The translations under genes and the position numbers were made by a program. Of a stretch of DNA of 64,000 nucleotides, positions 60,512-64,000 are shown piece after piece (position 1 is the stretch's first letter; every line of letters starts with the position of its first letter). Where the stretch lies: positions 248,001 to 312,000 of the forward strand of contig JAHRBI010000001.1 of assembly GCA_019084025.1 (NCBI GenBank), read 5' to 3'. The notes beneath the pieces are model-generated. The model was given only the letters and a program-made list of their open reading frames with translations, was not told where the DNA came from and made no database searches. Source of the DNA: Burkholderiaceae bacterium DAT-1 (GTDB taxonomy: Bacteria > Pseudomonadota > Gammaproteobacteria > Burkholderiales > Chitinimonadaceae).

Positions 60512-61135
60512 TCAGCCGCCAATGGGGGCCTGCAGGTGATGCACAAATTTCTCGATCCCGCCCAGCAGCATCTCAATGGATATCGCGGTCAGGATCAAAC
60601 CCATGAGACGTTCGATGGCCATGGTGACCTTTTCGCCAAGGAAATTGGCAATTTGTTCGGAAAACCCGAGTACCACTGCAGAGACCAGCATAGCAATCGA
60701 CAAGGCGCCAATCCATTCGAAGATACGGTGTGGCTCGCGTGATACCAAGAGCAGTACCGTTGCAATGGCCGACGGACCTGCAATAAATGGAATGGCGAGC
60801 GGCACAAGGAAGGGTTCGCCCTTCACCTGATCGCCAAAGATGCCTTCTGGCTGCGGAAACACCATTTTCAGCGCAATCAGAAACAGGATCACGCCACCGG
60901 CAATCCCCAGCGACGTATCACTGAGGTGCATCAGATCCAGGATATGCTGACCAAAGAACAGGAAAAACAGCAGGATCAGGAACGCAAACAGCACTTCGCG
61001 AATAATGATGGTACGGCGGCGCTCCGGTGCAACCTGGCGCAACAGTCCGATAAACAAGGGCACGTTACCAACTGGATCAGTGACTAGCACCAGCAGGATC
61101 ACGGCGGAAATAAAGGAAGAGGTTTCCATGTACAT
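60512..61135 (-). CDS. MarC-family integral membrane protein
   Basis: 207 residues, six predicted transmembrane helices, no signal peptide. Family features: [20 protein letters not shown] near the N terminus, then [18 protein letters not shown], and [22 protein letters not shown] (conserved PLA-PxxxGPG/SAI). Function is unknown; despite the name, MarC is not needed for multiple antibiotic resistance in E. coli. ATG at 61135 or 61129 could be the start. Confidence 0.92.
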   Translation of the reverse strand: MYMETSSFISAVILLVLVTDPVGNVPLFIGLLRQVAPERRRTIIIREVLFAFLILLFFLFFGQHILDLMHLSDTSLGIAGGVILFLIALKMVFPQPEGIFGDQVKGEPFLVPLAIPFIAGPSAIATVLLLVSREPHRIFEWIGALSIAMLVSAVVLGFSEQIANFLGEKVTMAIERLMGLILTAISIEMLLGGIEKFVHHLQAPIGG

Positions 61136-61244
61136 TCAGTCTCGTCGACGATTGGATGGGCACTGACTACAGCATAGCCCATGCGAAGGGGCGATATTGT
61201 TCATGCTTTTGTACAAAATTGGAACCGCCATCCAGCCTGTCGCC

Positions 61245-61271
61245 AAAAAAAAGCGGCCCGCCAGGGCCGCT
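61245..61271 (-). terminator. Terminator of the periplasmic binding protein gene
   Basis: AGCGGCCC (61252-61259), loop GCCA, GGGCCGCT (61264-61271); on the minus strand the stem runs into T8 (61252-61245). It lies 20 bases after the stop at 61292. Confidence 0.92.
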
Positions 61272-61291
61272 CAATCATCCAATATCGAATG

Positions 61292-62407
61292 TTAATTCAA
61301 CAACTTGCCATTATTTGCCACGACAGCCACATCGACAAAGTTGGAGCCGGACTGTCCGCGACTCACATTGAGCTTGTACCCACCCAAATCCAATGTGCCA
61401 AGATGACTGAGCGCCTGCAGAACATCGCTGGCCGCATTTTTACGCGGCGCACGGCGAATCGCTTCCACGGCGACTCGGGCTGCGACATAGCCTTCAAGCG
61501 TCGCCTGTGACGGCGGTTCATCGCGGAACTGGCGCATGGCCTTGATGTGTTCCCGGGCAATGGGCGTCACGGCAAAATAGGGCGAGGGCATGAGCGTGGC
61601 AATCATCACGCCCTGCGCGGCAGCACTACTGCCGAGATAATCGCCCAGTGTGATGTGGTTAACTTCGGAAAAGGCGAAGATCATTGTGCCGGGTCGTTTC
61701 ACCTTCAACTCCCCCACCAGTGACGCCGTGGCCACTGTAGAAGCCGCCACCAGCACGGCCTGCGTGCCGCTGGCTTCAATCTGTTTGACAATACTGGCCA
61801 CGTTGTCACCATTTGGCTGAAGGTTTAGCTGCACAGCAGGCTTGACCCCGAATTGCGAGAGCGCATTGATGTAAGCAGCCCCGCCATCGCGCCCTTCTTC
61901 ATCGCGGCTCGCCACCAGCGCTACGCGACTCAGTCCAAATCCCTTGAGCGTCTTGACCAGTTTGACAGCTTCTTCGCTATTACCGGCTCGCACATGAAAT
62001 ACCGGCCCCACTTTGCTGCCACGTAAAGCATCCGAACCGGAAAAGGGCGCAAGCATGGGGACATCGGCGGAGGAAAACCAGGCACTGGATACAACGCGCT
62101 TGGCAGCAGAACCGCCGCAGAAACCAAACAGCGCCACTGCGCCTTCACGCTCGACAAGTTCGCGGCTCAGACTCAGTGCATCGGAGCCATCGGCTGATTC
62201 CTGGCGCGAGCGCAGCACGACTCGATCACCTGCAATCCCACCCTTGGCATTGATCATGTCCAAGTAGGTTTGTGCACCGGCATTGAAGTCACGGCAGCTG
62301 TCCGCCACATCGCCTCGCAAATTGACGATCTGGCCAAGAACGATCTCTTTGGCCACCACAGGTGCAGATGCCATCAGGCTGAGCATAGTAATCAGAAGTG
62401 CGCGCAT
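61292..62407 (-). CDS. Periplasmic ABC transporter substrate-binding protein (LivJ-like)
   Basis: 371 residues with a signal peptide (LLITMLSLMASAPVVAKE). The mature protein has the type I periplasmic-binding fold of the branched-chain amino acid group: IVLGQIVNLRGDVADSCRDF, then GAQTYLDMINAKGGIAGDRVVLR and ALFGFCGGSAAKRVV, and the second lobe LSRVALVASRDEEGRDGGAAYI. No permease or ATPase gene is next to it, so it is an orphan receptor; similar orphan proteins feed shared transporters or sensors. The ligand is unknown. Own terminator; 116 bases separate it from the mpl stop. Confidence 0.9.
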   Translation of the reverse strand: MRALLITMLSLMASAPVVAKEIVLGQIVNLRGDVADSCRDFNAGAQTYLDMINAKGGIAGDRVVLRSRQESADGSDALSLSRELVEREGAVALFGFCGGSAAKRVVSSAWFSSADVPMLAPFSGSDALRGSKVGPVFHVRAGNSEEAVKLVKTLKGFGLSRVALVASRDEEGRDGGAAYINALSQFGVKPAVQLNLQPNGDNVASIVKQIEASGTQAVLVAASTVATASLVGELKVKRPGTMIFAFSEVNHITLGDYLGSSAAAQGVMIATLMPSPYFAVTPIAREHIKAMRQFRDEPPSQATLEGYVAARVAVEAIRRAPRKNAASDVLQALSHLGTLDLGGYKLNVSRGQSGSNFVDVAVVANNGKLLN

Positions 62408-62523
62408 GTCGGTATTTCACCAAGTACTGAATTACTGACATTGTCCTGCGCTTACATGAAAACCTGATGACAGCACCTGCAAAAACGGAGATCTAACTCA
62501 TAAAATCAAATGGATAGATCAAC

Positions 62524-63918
62524 TTATACTGAACTGGATCTCAAGGCGCTCAGCAGCTTTTCATGTACGCCGCCAAAGCCGCCATTGCTCATCACCAGAA
62601 TCTGGTCGCCCGGCCGTGCATCTGCGACGATGCGTGCCACCATGGTGTCGAGATCATCGTAACAGCTGGCGCGCTCGCCCATCGGCGCCAATGCTTCAGC
62701 CGCATCCCATCCCAATTTGGCTGCATAGCAATAGGCATGATTGGCTTCACGCAGCGCATCGGGCAACTGGGATTTCATCGTACCGAGCTTCATGGTGTTA
62801 GAGCGCGGCTCCAGCACTGCCAGAATGCGCGCAGATCCTACACGGGCGCGCAGACCCGCTACAGTGGTATCAATGGCGGTGGGATGGTGTGCAAAATCAT
62901 CGTAAACAGTGATACCGTTCACCACGCCGCGTACTTCCATGCGACGCTTCACACTCTGGAATTCGGCCAGGGCCGCAATCCCTACCTCTGGCGTGACGCC
63001 CACGTGGCGCGCAGCCGCCAGTGCAGCCAGCGCATTGTGCCGATTATGCTCTCCGAGAATGTCCCAGCGTACCGTCCCCTGTACTTTGCCATCCAGTATT
63101 ACCTCGAAGTGGCCTGCCGCATCCGCAGTGCCCGCTTGCCATCCGGCATCGCTGCCAAAGCGTTCGACAGGCGTCCAGCAGCCGCGTGTCAGCACGCGAT
63201 CAAGGCTGGCCTCACGGCCATTGACGACGATCAGCCCGGTAGAGGGCACCGTCCGAACCAGATGGTGGAACTGGGTTTCGATGGCCGCCAGATCAGCAAA
63301 GATGTCGGCGTGATCGAATTCCAGATTGTTCAGGACCGCCGTGCGTGGCCGGTAGTGAACAAATTTCGAACGCTTGTCGAAAAATGCTGTGTCGTATTCA
63401 TCGGCCTCGATCACGAAAAACGGCGACTGCCCCCCGGGCTCTGCTACAGGCTCGCCCGGCAGTCGGGCTGATACGCCAAAGTTTTGCGGCACGCCGCCAA
63501 TCAGAAAGCCCGGCGCCAATCCGGCAAACTCCAGGATCCACGCCAGCATGGAACTCGTTGTGGTTTTACCATGCGTGCCAGCCACGGCCAGCGTCCATCG
63601 GGGTGAGTTGCCACCGCGCAGAATGTGTTCGGCCAGCCATTGCGGGCCAGAGATGTAGGGTAAACCCGCATTGAGAATGCCTTCCATCAGCGGGTTGCCG
63701 CGTGTGACCACATTTCCGACTACATATAAATCCGCACCCAGCTTGAGCTGAGAGGCGTCATAGCCTTCAATGAGATGAATCCCCGCAGCTTCCAGCTGGG
63801 TACTCATGGGTGGATAGACACCGGCATCACATCCGGTGACTGTGTGACCTGCAGCACGCGCCAGCTGGGCAATCCCGCCCATGAAGGTGCCGCAAATGCC
63901 GAGAATATGGATATGCAT
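62524..63918 (-). CDS. mpl: UDP-N-acetylmuramate:L-Ala-gamma-D-Glu-meso-Dap ligase
   Basis: Recycling ligase that attaches the murein tripeptide directly to UDP-MurNAc. 464 residues with the Mur ligase order: N-terminal Rossmann-like domain (HIHILGICGTFMGGIAQLARAAG), central ATPase domain with LAVAGTHGKTTTSSMLAWIL and EADEYDTAFFDKRSKFVHYR, NNLEFDHADIFADLAAIE, HNRHNALAALAAARHVGV, and the C-terminal domain with VYDDFAHHPTAIDTTVAGLRAR. The long FDKRSKFVHY and MGG-type N terminus separate it from MurC. ATG 63918 is chosen; TTG 63927 is also possible. It complements AmpG (5351-6622). The last 82 bases of the window hold no feature I can support. Confidence 0.95.
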   Translation of the reverse strand: MHIHILGICGTFMGGIAQLARAAGHTVTGCDAGVYPPMSTQLEAAGIHLIEGYDASQLKLGADLYVVGNVVTRGNPLMEGILNAGLPYISGPQWLAEHILRGGNSPRWTLAVAGTHGKTTTSSMLAWILEFAGLAPGFLIGGVPQNFGVSARLPGEPVAEPGGQSPFFVIEADEYDTAFFDKRSKFVHYRPRTAVLNNLEFDHADIFADLAAIETQFHHLVRTVPSTGLIVVNGREASLDRVLTRGCWTPVERFGSDAGWQAGTADAAGHFEVILDGKVQGTVRWDILGEHNRHNALAALAAARHVGVTPEVGIAALAEFQSVKRRMEVRGVVNGITVYDDFAHHPTAIDTTVAGLRARVGSARILAVLEPRSNTMKLGTMKSQLPDALREANHAYCYAAKLGWDAAEALAPMGERASCYDDLDTMVARIVADARPGDQILVMSNGGFGGVHEKLLSALRSSSV

Positions 63919-64000
63919 GTGACTCAACGCTCCGCCGATCCAGTGATCGAACTGACAATATGGAGAAAACCCGCACGGGTCTTAGCTTGCAGGAGATCGA

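Overview
The window is chromosomal DNA of a betaproteobacterium, most likely from the Neisseriales/Chitinibacteraceae neighbourhood. The evidence is the gene set and its order: glnA with ntrBC, nadD-rsfS-rlmH-maf, ilvB-ilvH-ilvC close to psd, pssA and leuA, and a sigma factor-DUF3619-DUF3106-RDD cassette. The genus cannot be fixed from the sequence. Most of the window is compact housekeeping DNA of moderate to high GC. One block, about 35.47 to 46.48 kb, is visibly AT-richer and looser; it is an integrated element.

Layout. 0-5 kb: glutamine synthetase, a DUF4124 protein, then ntrBC behind a textbook NtrC site and a sigma-54-like promoter, followed by a lone STAS protein. 5-14 kb: ampG, xthA, pyrE, a second DUF4124 protein, the maf/rlmH/rsfS/nadD operon, an Aer-like chemoreceptor, proA, and an unknown 156-residue protein behind a perfect inverted repeat. 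14.7-21.05 kb: an eight-gene cobalamin import and salvage operon (cobU, cobT, cobO, btuF, btuC, btuD, cobC, cobS, minus strand) under a cobalamin riboswitch. 21.1-24.3 kb: a small Cys/His-rich exported protein, a TolC-family lipoprotein and a Tat-exported multicopper oxidase, probably a copper-tolerance unit. 24.3-33.1 kb: branched-chain amino acid and phospholipid genes: leuA, a GNAT gene, a leu leader peptide with attenuator, pssA, a lipoprotein hydrolase, psd (opposite strand), and ilvC, ilvH, ilvB. 33.3-35.2 kb: the sigma factor cassette, whose first gene appears to start at CTG.

35.4-46.5 kb: tRNA-Gly(CCC) followed by a 10.9-kb island bounded by 91-bp direct repeats (35469-35559 and 46391-46481) that contain the tRNA 3' end. 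It carries a small Cys-rich protein, an unknown protein with a GFRDWN motif, a D5/P4-type helicase without a primase domain, a string of small unknown genes, two unrelated tyrosine integrases, an AlpA-like regulator, and a convergent pair of a candidate restriction endonuclease and a C5-cytosine methyltransferase. 46.5-64 kb: core genes again: a rhomboid protease, a membrane/TPR protein, a chalcone isomerase-like protein, a TonB-dependent receptor, an Hpt-HD-like protein, a DUF535 protein, a cation/proton antiporter, ppx, phoU, rpiA, marC, a periplasmic amino-acid-type binding protein and mpl.

How the parts work together. glnA/ntrBC is the nitrogen control module. The B12 operon is a salvage set (uptake, adenosylation, lower-ligand assembly) with no corrin-ring synthesis genes in view. 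The leu region shows classical attenuation: promoter, apparently leaderless leader peptide with four consecutive CTA codons, a mutually exclusive antiterminator, and a terminator before the structural genes. The island combines mobility, replication and restriction functions. The strongest candidates for something new are the restriction pair with its palindromic promoter, the small Cys-rich/GFRDWN gene pair, and the leuA leader.
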